Assembly: GCA_944548615.1 (NCBI GenBank)
Contig: OX155957.1
Location: 8,965,597-9,029,596 of the forward strand
Direction of reading: 5' to 3'
Origin: Micropterix aruncella
Taxonomy: Eukaryota > Arthropoda > Insecta > Lepidoptera > Micropterigidae
Length of the DNA stretch: 64,000 nucleotides
Shown: positions 22,601-34,050 of the stretch, one piece after another
Numbering within the stretch: position 1 is the first letter of the stretch
Layout of the letters: each line of letters opens with the position of its first letter
The notes under the pieces: model-generated
What the model was told of the DNA's origin: nothing
Databases searched by the model: none
Seen by the model: only the letters and a program-made list of their open reading frames with translations
Position numbers and translations under genes: made by a program

Positions 22601-25600
22601 TAGTTTCTTCGTCAATTTGTATTGCGTCTCGATCGCAAAAGTGGCAGGTCGTAGTGATAAGCTGCAGAATGTTTTTACGAACTCCAACGGTTCGATTGTC
22701 GATTCGCTGGTCAAAATAACATTGTTTTTTTTTTCAATTTCAAAAAACGACAATATAACTCTGTCGAGGCATCGGAAAGCTATTTTTATATGCGGTAAAG
22801 GTCATGTCTCTCATAAAGTCACCTACCAATTTTGTTTTTTTTTTCAATTTATTTTACAAAATTGGTAACCGTACGGTTAGAGATCAGATATTTGCCCGCG
22901 GGGCTGCTAAGATCCATCTAGATTTACGTAAACAAAAAACAAACTTACTATTTGCAGTTTCATATATTTCTTAACATTCTACAACTGATATTCTAGGAAA
23001 ATTCGGTATTTTATAAATTTTGTTAGAAATCAGGATTATTTTTATTATCTCAAATATCTATTATTTAATCGCACAGATGAAAGGAAAGGGTGACAATACT
23101 GTCTCGAGAGGTAGCAATCGTCGAATGGCTTTATGCGATGGAGAAATATGTGTTCTATCAGAAATAGCTTTTCTTTTAGAAGTAGTCTATCGGGGTCGTC
23201 GACGACTCCTCGGGCGCGTTTGCCCGTACGGGCGCACTCAGCGGAGGGGCCGTACGGGTCGACGGTCTTTCGAGGGCGTCGGGTCGGCCGTCTAGCGGAT
23301 AAAATAATCGAAGGACATTTTCGAGAGGAGGTGCAATATGCGTTTCCCGGCTTCCCCGGCGGCGAGGGTTTTCTCGGGCGCGTAACTTTGGGAGACGGCT
23401 CGGTCCGAGCGGTCTCCTTCCGGCGACGAGAGTAGAGCGGGAACGGGCGTTGAAGGTGTTGATTGTCAGTAGCGTTCCGAACAGGCGGTTCCCGGCGATG
23501 ACGTCGCTGGCGGCGCCGGCGCCGCTGCGGGCGCTGCCGCCGTTCCTGGGCGCGGCGCAGGCGGAGGCGGGCGCGGGCGCGCTGGCGGGCGCGCTGGGGC
23601 AGGCGCAGGCGCAGGCCGCGGCGCGCGCCAAGGAGCGGCCGGCCCCGCTCGCCGCGCCGCTGGCCTCGCGCCTGCCGCCGCCGCCGCCGCCCGCGTTCAG
23701 GTCTGCCACCGCCCCAGATGATTTTATCGCTCTCTCCCTGAGGTCTGATTTCTTTCGCTTTTTTTTCACCGCTTTCTATACGCACGCCGGATAGGGCCTC
23801 GCTCCGATGCATTATTTCCTATCGACCAAAACTGAAAATTATATTTTAAAAACTCATTTATTATCGATTCTCTTATTTATGTCAAAAAGCCAGTTTTCTA
23901 ACTGCATCGGTTTCCTAACTTCTAGTTTAACTTCGTCGGTCGTGTCCGTTATGGATATCGTCGAATATCATCATGATGCATATTAAATTACCGCATAATG
24001 CATACTAAACTCACTCGTATAGTTTTAATTACTCGCACCCTTAAAGTGGATAAATCGGAGCGGCAAATGAGCGACTTTTATTAATAATTTGTTACGAAAA
24101 TATATGTATTCGAAATTCAAAAAACATTTCTATATTTTTAAACGCTTCGAAGGAAACGCAGGTCGCCATCTAGCGGTAGGTAAAATGTCAAAAAATGCCA
24201 ATAAAGAATATTTCTAGTGAGTTCAAAATTATAACATTTCACAGTAGCCGCGAGGGAAAGCGAGAGATGACGCTAAAAATATAAAAAGATAAACAGATCA
24301 TTTAGGCTCATTTACCAACACCTAATGGGTAGTTACAAAAAAAATTTTTTTTAATCATTTGAACACCAATTAACTAAAATGAATATTTCCGATGAGTTCC
24401 CAATTATAACATTTCACAAGAGTCAGGAAGGAAAGCAAGAGATGACAATGATAAAACTAAAAAATCGAATAAGAATATGCAATGGTTCAGAATGAGAAAG
24501 TTATCCTATTATACCAATGAATCAATTCACTTGCCCAAAAAAGGCATTTAAAAGCGAAAAAACAACGGTTCTACATTACGATAATTCGTATAGGCCAACG
24601 TGATAGGGCCAACGGTATGCATCCAACCGCACTAACACCCACAAAAACACACTTTACACCGAAAAAGTAATTGCACAAACGAAAATTCCATGCTGAAATT
24701 GTGTGTAGTCACTAAACACACCCACCCAGAGTAATTTCTAACCTATCCCCTCAGGCCTCGGCCGCTTGACAATTTGACAGTTCATTTTTTTTTCGTAAAA
24801 AGTAGTAAAAAAATTGAATTATGACACTGTCTCACCAAAACATTAATTACTGCCAAACCACTGTACCCATAATTAAAATAAAAACTACATTTTGTTCCCG
24901 ATTAAATTTGCCATTAGAATATTGGAATATAATTTTAGAAAACAATAAATATTATTTTTTATGGTCAATCAAAATTCACAAAAAAAAACTTCCATTTAGG
25001 TAGTGTTTTAGATTATATCTCGGAATATATTAATTTAATAACATATTTGTAAATTGATTTTGAATAAGTATTAAATTCGTAATACATCCGTAATACTTTG
25101 TTTCACTTGGTTTCATACAAAAATAATAAGATATTGAGGGCCGAAAACAGTTTCATATAATGATAATTTTCGAGTAACAAAATATTTTTCGCAATTAAAA
25201 TATCGACAGTTCCAACTTTGAATTATGTAAGATAACATCTTTATAAGATGATTTAATTATCTATCTTCGTATTAGAAGCGACATAAAGGGCAAATGTATT
25301 AATATTTTCTAATAAAATCCAAATATGTACATACATACTGCAATACCACGTCGCTCAACCGCGGCAACATTGATGAAAAATTGTCAATATTAGAAATCAC
25401 ATTGCTCACTTATCAGAAGTAATTTCTGAGATATAAACTGACACAGACACTCCGTAATTCCAGATTAATATATGCATTCGAACAAATATCAACAAATCGC
25501 ATGGAATATCACTTTTAAACTAGATTTAGCTAGCCGCTCCGCGACAACATTTGGCCATTTTGGGTGATGAAATCTAATAGGGCTGACATGACACAAATCG

Positions 25601-28600
25601 ATTATCGATCGATATCTGGATTTAATTAGACCAAAATTATATCGAATTCTGAATGTTGGGTATTACTTGTAAGTAAATATGGGAAAACTTAAATATGTGT
25701 ATAAATAAGTATTTCAAATATGAATAATGTGTGTAAACTTTGCGATCACCGAAAACAACGCGAAAAACTCCGAAATGTTGGCACTTTTTTCACTGTTTGC
25801 TCTAAAAGTCATAAACTATACGTTTTTCGACAAACATTATGCAGTACTTTCTTAAAGATAATTAAATTTAAAACAATTTAAGCCTAATCGCAGCTCTATA
25901 AACCCTATAGGGACCAATCTATGGCCCTTTAACTATGGTTTATTTTTCCCGAAAATTGAAATTTTTAAGTTTTGCAAGTGAGCAGAATATTGGCAAAATC
26001 CCTCATCAATAAATGTGGGAATACTTTTATGTCTATAAGTATTTAAAAAATAAATGAATTATGAATAATGTGTATAAAAAAAATACATATTTTAGAATAA
26101 TGGGTACTTATATTATATAAAGAATATGAGTATATAGGTACTTAGGTACATATAAAGTTTTGGGATATTTTAGAATATTGAAAGTGGTTTATCTACGTAA
26201 ATAATTACATTTCTAATGGTGTGTTAACATTTGTGATACGCTATACATATAGAGAGAAAAATGTAGCTAAACAAAGAATTGTGTTGTGGGAAATATGATG
26301 GTGCATTTGCAAATTAAAATGATTTGAAAACACACGTCCACTCTTATAAAGGGTGCAATTACGCTTCTCGTATACTATTCTATCTGACTGCTGTCATAAA
26401 TAAATCCCTTCGCAGGATACAAGGTCAAAATAGACAAAAGTTTGCGTGTTTGCAGTGTGACGGGACATTCATATATTTGATAAAACAGAACGACAGTCGC
26501 AAACGAGAGCCTGTCTTTTGTTAAATATCGTGTCATTACGCATCTCGTATCTTCACAGATAGATTAGACAGACAGATTCTATCTGTCTATCTATTCTATC
26601 TGTAAGCTGTATTCTATCTGTCTGCTGTTATAAAGATCCCTGTGCAGATACAAGGTCGAAATAGACAAAAATTGTGGTGTTTGCAGTGAAAATAGGTATA
26701 CATATAAGTACCTAAAATGAATATGTGTATAAGTTTTTAAGTTTAAGCCTATCAATGTAACTGCAAATCCTACAATTGAAATATTCTGATTTTTATTTTT
26801 TTTTTAAACTAGATGTTTTTTGATTTTCATCAATCTCTAATTCTATTTAGATCGATCAATAATCAAAATCTAATTCAGCCTAAATCAAATTCAAGCCTAA
26901 TTCAAAAACATTAATCGCAGACATAGCCACGTTTAGTAAGATATTGAAGTTTATTGGTTATGTTCATTACAAAAAATAAAAAAAACACATCTCATAAATC
27001 AAAATATTCTTTATTTATATGAAAAAATTTGAAACACTTATTTTTTCTTTATGTAGTAGTTTTTAAAACAGCAACATTACAATACAATACAGTAGAATAC
27101 AGTAACAGTGCAATACATTAGAAACATAAAACAGTACAAAATTTTACTTTCAAAGATACATTTTTTAAGAGATAATATTCAAAAGCGCTATAACAAACAT
27201 CTTTTGTGTTTTAGCAAATGAAGCAATTGAGTAGTTAGTTAGTTAGCAATTGATGTAGTTGTTTGTAGTGGTGGTCAAGTTGGTTGTTTATGTGCGAGTA
27301 TGGTAGGGGTACGATGGCTTCGGGTCCGTATACCGGTGTATCTGACCCTTTACGGGCTAGTTCATCCGCAGCATCGTTTCCTCTCGAGTTACTGTGTCCC
27401 TCGATCCATTGCAGTGTCACCTTATTGCCTTTTTCGCATACCTCTAAGAGGCTTTAATGGCATTCGTATATGAGTCCAGATGTAAGTATCGCTTCTAGTA
27501 CTTGTAGTACCGACTTGCTGTCTGATTGTATTGAGCAATGGATAACATGTGTTTATGGTGGCTGCGCTCCTCGGTGGGCTACGAGGGCGTCGGACGGCAG
27601 CGGCGTTTCTATTTCCTGCTAGTCATCTGCAAAGTAAATGAAAAACAAAAACAAATTAGTATGCGTATCCGTATGCGTATGCGTATACATATACATATAC
27701 ATATATATGTGTGTGTGTGTGTGTGTGTAAATATATATTCTGCCACAAACGTAATCACTACCCAATTTTATTATAAGTCATATCATCACAGAATCAATTC
27801 GAAAAACGTTATACCAATTTTCGGCATATTCGATTTGAGCATCGTCTTCAAAAAATATCGATTATGCCAAAAAAGATCGATCCCCGCACTACTTTCGCTC
27901 GCAGAAATAAAAACAAAATGACTAATTTGCCGGCTTTTTTTCAAAAGCTGTTTATCAGATATAAAAGTTCGTTTTTTGATTGATTTCGCATGAATAGCGA
28001 TTGAAAACAATATTCCCCATCCCATTATAGACTATTCGATGACAGAATGCCTTTATTTCATATCAAAAACAGTAATTCAAATAGCCTCGAAAAAAACACG
28101 CTCAAGGTGTCCCACTGTTTATTAGAAAATCACTATAATTACTAGTCGATGTGACTTGATTTCATGATCAATCAATCAATCAATCGTTTAAGTCAATAAA
28201 TACTTACATTTACTCGGCGATTCCGCAAATAAACACTCAAAACAACACAAAAAGTCGAGAGCACACGCACCGCGTTCGCCGAAATAATGATCTGCGAATG
28301 TCGGCTCTAAAATTGCCATTTAAAATAATTGAAAAGCGGGCGCGTTCACCAAAAATATAATTAAAATAAAATAGGTATCGCTGCATAGGTTAAAAATCAA
28401 ATCCTATGCCAATCATACCGAATAAGCCAATGGTTACGTGTTTTTCGAGAGCGTTCTTCGCGGTCAAAATTATGGCCGATATCGGCCCAACGGTGAATCG
28501 TGAATTGGCCGATTTCGGCCATTCGGGGCTTGAGTGGTTAATCCATTTGACAGCTCAGTCATTGAGTTTTTCAAGAAACATAGATGATTATGTCAGTGTT

Positions 28601-29485
28601 GCAATATGGATGAAATAAATTAAATTATACTATAAAACCAAATAAAACTATTTTATGCATTGTTTTATTTAATATGGGTGTTGTATATAATGAATTTGTG
28701 ATTTTTCTATTATTTTATTGCAACACTGACATACTCATTTATGTTTGTTCAAGGGTTAGGAATTACATGAAAGAAAACATAATTACAGACAGAAAACCAT
28801 AGGAAATAATCATGAAAACTAAAAAAACCCATGCAAATAACGTGTAAATGCAAAATGAAATTTGAATTTTGTTACACACTCAAGCAAAATAGTGTGACAA
28901 AAGGCACTCTTGCCTTCAACAGATGACTATTGCAACCACTCTTGTACCAGAACACCCCAACTTTCAGCAAAAACAGGCTTATGCTTTACAATTAGCCTCC
29001 TTTATTTACTGCCATTGCTCCCGACATTGTGACCGTACCTACTTAGTGGCCGGCCGATAGTGACAAGCCAAACTGTCTGGTAACACAAACGTAACCGATC
29101 AACCAGCGAACTCATTAGAGAGAAATCCAAACGTGCACATTATAGAAAGCGGTGTTTTATTTTAATTTCTATAATTTAATTTGTTTTTTTTTTTACTGTT
29201 TGATTCGTTTAGCCTTTATTTAATTTTCTTTTTTATTATGTTGTTAACTCCCGCATGCACTGTAGGGTGTTGTATATAATTATCTTACTTTACAGGTAAT
29301 AATATTTTTATCGCAACTCGGAGAATCCACATAGTAATTATTGAACATTGATTTGCAGACAACAACCTCCACCTATGAAATCGTGTCTCTCGTGCCATCA
29401 ACAGATTCACAGAAATGCACCTATCTGCCCGCTGTGCAAGGCCAAGAGCCGTTCAAGGAACCCGAAAAAACCAAAGAAAAAATAA
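16680..29485 (+). CDS. ZC4H2: ZC4H2 zinc-finger protein (5 exons)
   Basis: ZC4H2 is a conserved nuclear zinc-finger protein; in vertebrates it is needed for neuromuscular and interneuron development and modulates RNF220 and BMP/Smad signalling. Exons: 16680-16738, 18306-18477, 22208-22386, 23470-23700 and 29359-29485. They total 768 bp (255 aa plus stop; human has 224 aa). The N-terminal half is coiled coil, with [20 protein letters not shown] nearly matching the vertebrate protein, then [17 protein letters not shown] and RLPDLHEEE. Exon 4 encodes an Ala/Gly/Pro-rich linker (137-213) ending PPPPPPAF. Exon 5 holds the diagnostic finger [18 protein letters not shown] (223-240) and a basic tail. 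The 5' edge of exon 4 is the least certain point: its acceptor has a poor pyrimidine tract, and its donor is an unusual gtctgc. Intron 2 contains a LINE ending about 65 bp before exon 3. Confidence 0.9.
16970..17255 (+). repeat. Dispersed repeat, copy 2 (ZC4H2 intron 1)
   Basis: This is co-linear with 13285-13525 through about ten shared blocks, for example gcagattcggaatcagtcgg and atgcctatatctc. It is non-coding. Confidence 0.5.
17436..18115. mobile_element. Long-inverted-repeat element, copy 1
   Basis: About 300 bp on the left (agccaggcgac ... acaagttttgtaaaagctga ... catacatgtcacaaaaatt) is repeated inverted on the right (acttcatttttgtgacatgg ... tcagcttttacaaaact ... gtcgctggct). The unit is therefore a fold-back about 680 bp long with a short unique centre. 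No transposase frame is present. A second copy lies at 31083-31590. It is inside ZC4H2 intron 1. Confidence 0.75.
18703..18778 (+). repeat. (CA)n and a G homopolymer run
   Basis: A short CA dinucleotide tract (near 18706-18720) is followed within 50 bp by a run of about 17 G (near 18762-18778). They lie in ZC4H2 intron 2. Confidence 0.85.
19640..19880 (+). pseudogene. Possible LINE C-terminal remnant
   Basis: One frame gives [19 protein letters not shown], resembling the Cys/His segment that follows the RNase H domain in some LINEs (EETVEHL..C). The frame is short and broken. Low confidence. Confidence 0.3.
19900..20265 (+). repeat. Tandem repeat, about 115-120 bp unit, roughly 3 copies
   Basis: Each unit carries gactcc / cggtcaacagcac / acaaaattttgtat / attcaattatgatagcccgt / tttcaccatgacatggctgc / tgcacccagggttg. 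The units are diverged by point changes and small indels. They lie in ZC4H2 intron 2 next to an antisense LINE. Confidence 0.7.
20533..22140 (-). mobile_element. 5'-truncated non-LTR retrotransposon (reverse transcriptase)
   Basis: An uninterrupted frame of at least 493 codons (22100-20619, and open further upstream) encodes a reverse transcriptase: [72 protein letters not shown] and the catalytic YFADDTK. The C-terminus ([12 protein letters not shown]...FKNRLDLYL) is typical of CR1/jockey-group LINEs. The 3' end is an (AAT)n tail at about 20536-20560. The N-terminal endonuclease is missing, so it is 5' truncated and dead as an autonomous element, although the remaining frame is intact, suggesting a young insertion. 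It is antisense to ZC4H2. Confidence 0.9.
22387..23469. other. ZC4H2 intron 3
   Basis: This is intronic sequence between exons 3 and 4. The last 300 bp rise steadily in G+C towards the GC-rich exon 4. Several open frames on both strands here are by-products of that composition. Confidence 0.4.
23180..23720. other. Isolated GC-rich island over ZC4H2 exon 4
   Basis: G+C is very high from about 23180 and extreme from 23490 to 23700 (runs of gcg, ggc, cgc and a ccg repeat before the exon end), in otherwise AT-rich DNA. The + strand frame encodes Ala, Gly, Gln and Pro repeats. The other strand is also open for about 200 codons, as expected from composition. Confidence 0.75.
24160..24450 (+). repeat. 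Diverged local direct repeats
   Basis: A block near 24210-24290 (agttcaaaattataacattt ... gaaagcgagagatgac) recurs near 24395-24450 (agttcccaattataacattt ... gaaagcaagagatgac). The preceding catctagcggtaggtaaaat matches the core of the family E MITE. It lies in ZC4H2 intron 4. Confidence 0.5.
24748..24880 (+). mobile_element. Family A MITE, decayed left-end fragment
   Basis: It begins cccctcaggcctcggccgc and continues through attaattactgccaaaccac, as in the intact copies, but the right half is gone. Confidence 0.55.
24881..26350. other. ZC4H2 intron 4, AT-rich, nothing recognised
   Basis: There are no coding frames above noise and no clear repeats. Confidence 0.4.
26355..26695 (+). repeat. 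Direct repeat of about 150 bp with tct/atc microsatellite
   Basis: The order tctcgtat / ctatctg / ctgctgt / ataaa / gatacaaggtc / aaatagacaaaa / gtgtttgcagtg appears twice, about 205 bp apart. The second copy includes a ctatctgt-rich stretch. Confidence 0.55.
27218..27560 (-). pseudogene. RNase H domain remnant of a LINE
   Basis: The minus strand reads [18 protein letters not shown], then [20 protein letters not shown]. This is the ribonuclease H signature D-S..S + W..GH + N..AD..A found in R1/I-group LINEs. At least one stop breaks the frame between the two parts. It is a fragment without reverse transcriptase. Confidence 0.65.
27660..27728 (+). repeat. Compound microsatellite
   Basis: A (cgtatg)n-like stretch passes into (acatat)n and then (tg)n. 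Confidence 0.85.
28470..28541 (+). mobile_element. Family A MITE, right-end fragment
   Basis: It carries gtgaatcgtgaattggccga, then tttcggccattcggggcttg and a final ttaa. It matches the last 70 bp of intact copies with substitutions that destroy the palindrome. Confidence 0.5.
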
Positions 29486-29934
29486 TTACTCATGCATAAA
29501 CTGTCGAGTACTTAATAATGTATTATATAATTTAGTGTTAGTGTTGTACTGTTGCATGAAAACTTAAACTTTTGTAATTAGGCTTACACTGTACTTCCAA
29601 GAGACATCTGATACTGTGTTAATCTGCATTTAATTAATCGAATATCTTAATATGACATAAATGAAAGAGAAACGTCTTAAAAGCGGTTTTATTTATTCTT
29701 GTTTTCACTTTCCTCTTTAGTTACAAACATTCTAAAAGAAATACAAATAGTAGGCTTAATAACTAAAAATCATTAGATGTTAAAGAATATAAATTAACTA
29801 AATTTCCAGCTAGCGGCAATTTAAATTTTAAGAGCGGGCATTGGCTCCCAAAAAACACATGTTGACAATAATCAATTTATTAATCAGTCGTTGTGTTTTA
29901 GTATATTTATTATTTTATTATTGAAGTAGAATAG

Positions 29935-30439
29935 TTAACCCCTCAAATGAATGGCGATTAGCTCGGGTTGCCTACGGCAAAATGTATATAAATTTATATT
30001 TACATTTACATTTACATTTACATAGAGCGGGGTTTACTATAGAGCTATAGCATTACTATAGAGCGGATTACTATAAAGCGGCGCACATTTACATTTATAT
30101 TTATATTTATATAAATTTATATACATTTTGTATACATTTTGCCAAGGCATCCCTTAACCCTTCAGGCCTCGGCCCCTCAGCCAATTGACAAGTTGATGTC
30201 CCAAAAATTTTTAGTAAAAATTTGTAAAAAAATTGAATTATGACACTGTCTCACCAAAACATTAATTAGTGCCAAGCCACTGTACCCATAATTAAAATAA
30301 AACATATTAACATAATAAAATAAAAGAAATTAAATTAAAATTTAATAAAAACGGGGCCGTCACGCTGAATCGTGTTGTGGCCGATATCGGCCAATCGGGG
30401 CCTGAAGGGTTAAGGGACGCCTCACATTTGAGGGGTTAA
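29935..30439. mobile_element. TTAA-flanked MITE, family D, with a nested family A MITE
   Basis: TTAA bounds both ends, followed by a perfect inverted 11-mer (ccccctcaaatg-type: cccctcaaatg / catttgagggg). The similarity continues imperfectly inward for about 50 bp (ggttgcctacggcaaaatg versus gccaaggcatcc inverted). The middle holds tttaca and tttata repeats. A complete family A unit (30154-30413) sits at an internal TTAA, so family D was present first. Confidence 0.75.
30154..30413 (+). mobile_element. TTAA-flanked MITE, family A, complete nested copy
   Basis: The ends are ttaacccttcaggcc on the left and ggcctgaagggttaa on the right, a perfect inverted pair at the tips. TTAA is duplicated (30154-30157 and 30410-30413). 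Excision in thought restores gcatcccttaagggacgc inside family D. Confidence 0.85.
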
Positions 30440-31082
30440 AGGAAGACTGCTCCGATTCACTATGGACTTTGGAAGAATTTACCAGATAGAAGTAATTTTG
30501 TCAAAATGTCATATTTTCGGTGACTTTTGTGTAAATCTGGAAACAAATATGTATAAAGAAAATATAAACCTGCATAGGACATCTTTCACTTAGTACATTC
30601 AATCGTAAAGCATCCAGTACACTACTAAAGTTGCTTCGACGAAGTACTGGTTGAAATTGACCGAAGTCCGTAGTACGTGACTACACACTCATGCAACCTC
30701 GCGAGGAGCTCAGTCGCCCGGCGGCGACCGCACGGTATGGATAACGTTCAAGTGGCAGCTGCCGTTGCAATGCGCACTCTCGCGTTTTATAACTACTTAG
30801 GTATTATAACTACTGGAAATTTTTAAAAAGAAATAGAAAAAGAAGATGATGGATGACTGCAATCCACAGGAACAGAACACGCAAACTGGAGTGAGTCGCT
30901 TCGTACTCGCTCCGCGGGCCCTTTGACTCGGGTGCAAAAACCGACAGCCATCGGAAGTGGCCCGAAGCGAGTCGAAGTGGCGCGTCTCCGCACACTCGTC
31001 CTCGCCCAACTTCGATCGACTTCGCGAGTACTGTAGTGGATGTTTAAGAGCGTGCATATAGCCAAAAGGCAGCGACAAAAAT
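30440..31082. other. Intergenic, no gene recognised
   Basis: A GC-rich patch (30880-31040) opens several minus-strand frames at once. None has a recognisable domain, so I read them as compositional. Confidence 0.4.
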
Positions 31083-31590
31083 GTGCAAGAGTTTTGTAAA
31101 AGCTGATACTTTCAGATCAGACAGTATTTTGGCCATAGAATGCTGGAGTAGTCAGCAGGCCAGACTCCGGGACACCTGGCAAAGGTTGTAATAATAATTA
31201 GTACCCCCAAAGTGTTTTGGAATAGCTGAAAATTCATCAGTAGACAGTGGATGCAATATAGAACTCGATACAAATGGTCAGACTGCTTAACTGGGTGGCA
31301 CCTGTAAATGCCACAAAAATGAAGCCCATTGTATTGCGCCGCACATTAGACTAATGCGTAATAGTTACTGACAAATACGTACCGGTGTATTTGCAGACTT
31401 CATTTTTGTGACATGTATGGAGATATACATGATAGACATACACATGTGACATGTATGGCATGCTGACGCCACACAGTCTATTGTTAAGCAGTCTGACCAT
31501 TTGTTTCGAGTTCTTTATTGCATCCACTGACTACTGATTAATTTTCAACTTTTCTCCGAAACACGGGGTACTAATTAAAATTACATAGTA
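31083..31590. mobile_element. Long-inverted-repeat element, copy 2 (shortened)
   Basis: This is homologous to 17436-18115: gagttttgtaaaagctgata at the left, a central dyad around cgcacattagactaatgcgt, and acttcatttttgtgacatgt on the right. The outermost parts of both arms are missing or diverged. Confidence 0.65.
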
Positions 31591-32106
31591 CAACAACTGT
31601 TTTTCGAATATATGAAAATGTGAGGGATGGTCGCAGCGAAGAACCCCCTAACCTGAGCCCCCGAAGACCCATTTTTTTCTTACCTATTTGAGGTCTACTT
31701 TTTGTGGAAAGCGGTATTATTCTGCAACACGATGAGGTAAGTGATTAATCATGCAGCCGCCGCCCGGACTAGGACATGAAATATTTTTTTTTTTTTTTTT
31801 TAAGTCCACAAAAAAATTACACCGTTAGCACTTAGCATAGACTGTGTTGCTCCTAACTAGGCAGAGCCTGTTCTAAGGAGAACACCAATACAAATGATTA
31901 AAAAACACATACTAAAAATAAAAAAAATGAATCAAATCAAGTTAAATTCCAAACTAAAAATAAAAAATTTGAATCAAATCAAGTTAAAATTAAATTCTTA
32001 CTACACCAAAATAATATTAGAACTATAGACAAGTAATACTAAATAATAATAATAATAATATATAATAGCAATAATAAATAATAATTTATAATAATAACTA
32101 ATAATA

Positions 32107-33895
32107 ATAATAAATACAAACGGAGCTGCCATGGAATTCACCGACCGGAGTCGGGCCCATCATAATACTATTTTTTACACTTCTGGGGGGTGAGCAGTGG
32201 ATTCCGGACTTACGAACCGGCTGTGGTAGGTTTAGGACAGCTGTCTTGCCACATGTGAGCGTTCACCTTGCCACCCATTCACTCCCCCTTCGAAGCCATA
32301 GAATTTGAGATGCGCAAATCGCAGTTTTAGATAATTTTTCTAAGAAAGAGTTGATCATTTTTCTGGAAAGGCCAAGATCTTTAAAGAGGTGAAATAGAGA
32401 TTTAGCTGGCAGGCCACGAGCGCCAACTTCCACCGCGTGAAGGTGAACAGTGAAGCCGTTCCGGGTTACGGCATTTGCAAGATCATGGTATTTATTTAAT
32501 TTGTACTCGTGGTCTTTTGGGATATTTGATTCCCATGGAACAGTTAATTCTACAATAAGAGCCACCTTCCGAGATAGAGAGTAAAGAGTTATATCTGGAC
32601 GGAGGGCTGTGCATCCGACTTTCAGGGAATTTATACTGCTTAGAGACCGAATCAACCTCCAGAATCCAATCTGTAGCTTTCTCGATTATTGAGAAAGGTT
32701 TTGTAGTTGAATGTTTTTTGCCTTTAGAGCCATCCCGCACAAACTGTATTGGGGGTTTGGAGGATACTGTCAAATCCTTGTTGGCACGAGCCACTGAGAG
32801 ACTAATTACCTCGCGAATAACAGCGAGAACTTTGTCATGGCGGTAAGTGTACCGTCCTTGATCTATGGCCACCTTGCAGCCAGCTAGAATGTGTCTAGCT
32901 GTGCAAGGGGTATTGCTACAGAGGGGACAAGAACTATCCTCGGCAAAGCTCCAACGAGCGAGGTTACTGGGGTCTAGAAGTGTATGCTGAAAGGCATTCA
33001 AATAAAATTTCAGCATCTCTGGCGTCCAGTCATAGAGCATTACCTTCCAGTGCATTGGAGGCGGAATGCAAAAGTCCCCAATTGTTGTCCAATCATTCTG
33101 GCATTGAAGGCCAATAGCATGAGCCATACTCTTGCTGTCGTAATCTCCCCGCAAAAGAGACTTCTTCAAGTCCACGTCGCTCGTGGTTGTACTGCCATAC
33201 CCCAGACCAGTGCCATTCTGGCTGATTCCAGTAAGGAACTTTTTGTGGAAGTCTACGCGGGCTTGTAGATCATTTGAATCACTACGGCCACTTATTACGT
33301 GCTTCGATATTGCCGGATCTTTGGAATTGCACAGAATCGAATTTTTGGTTATTCTGGAGTTGGCGTAGAGCAGAGAGGGCAGTTTAAGCGCTAGCCCAAA
33401 ATTTTGTTTGGACCTGAAGAGAGTCGAGGGGTCAGCTGGTTTGGCTAAGGACAGCCAGGATTTTAAACTAGCTGTCACCAGCGCATCTAGACGGGACAGT
33501 TGGGTTTTGGTAAAATCGTAAATAAGAAAGGGCCATGACAAATGTGACGTTAGATAATTGTCATAGATCCAGGCCTTACGAGGGCCAGAAATTAGCAAGG
33601 CATCTATTTTCGCCAGGCAACTTTTGAAATGCTCTATAACATGATCGCCCGAGACGTCTTTTCCCTGATGGGTGATTTTTCTGCCGAGGAATTTGAAATG
33701 ATTGTTTGGGTCTATAAGGGAGATATTAGAGCCCTTATAGACCAATTTGGGGTCATAGGATGTAAATTTTGTGCCCATGCGGGCGAGTCCAAGGCAAAAA
33801 CATTTGGAGGGCTTCACTTTTATACAGCCTGACCAGTCGCAGAAAAGCTCCACTTTCTGTAATAGCAGGGAAAGCTGCTTGGGGCTTCTGGTGAT
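32107..33895 (-). pseudogene. LINE with zinc finger and restriction-like endonuclease, one frameshift
   Basis: The minus strand encodes the end of a reverse transcriptase (FCDWSGCIKVKPSKCFCLGL), the following thumb/linker, a CCHC finger CPLCSNTPCTARHILAGC, and a PD-(D/E)XK-type nuclease ([12 protein letters not shown]...[10 protein letters not shown]). This domain order is that of R2/R4/Hero-like LINEs. The frame (33853-32492) breaks near 32625, where this copy has a 2-bp deletion compared with the copies at 7950 and 42117; coding resumes in the other frame to 32263. The 5' end is truncated inside the RT. The 3' end carries the shared tccatggcagctccgtttgt UTR end and a long (AAT/TAA)n tail at 32040-32120. 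Confidence 0.8.
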
Positions 33896-33985
33896 AAAAG
33901 TCGTTTATAAGAATTAATAAAAATACGTATATAAAATAAATAGAAAATAAATATATTTATTGATGTTTAAATTGATGTTTCAACA

Positions 33986-34050
33986 GAAATAAAATGCCTT
34001 TTCAAAGTACTTGGATGCCATTTAATACTGAGGCATTTCTAAAGGCTGAT
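33986..34050 (+). repeat. Local duplication, copy 1, left half
   Basis: The sequence aaatgccttttcaaagtact ... gaggcatttct matches 35440-35510. Its continuation is displaced to 34945-35190 by a LINE-containing insert. Confidence 0.55.

Noticed and set aside
23045..23812. Minus-strand ORFs of 197-255 codons opposite ZC4H2 exon 4
   Set aside because: The GC-rich composition removes stop codons in all frames. The plus-strand frame joins the ZC4H2 exons in phase, while the minus frames show only Arg/Ala runs.
26540..26640. CRISPR-like array
   Set aside because: The repeated ctatctgt units are a simple microsatellite in a eukaryotic intron, with no regular spacers.
30797..31078. Three overlapping minus-strand ORFs of 61-93 codons
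   Set aside because: No start context, domain or splice support; they arise from a short GC-rich patch.
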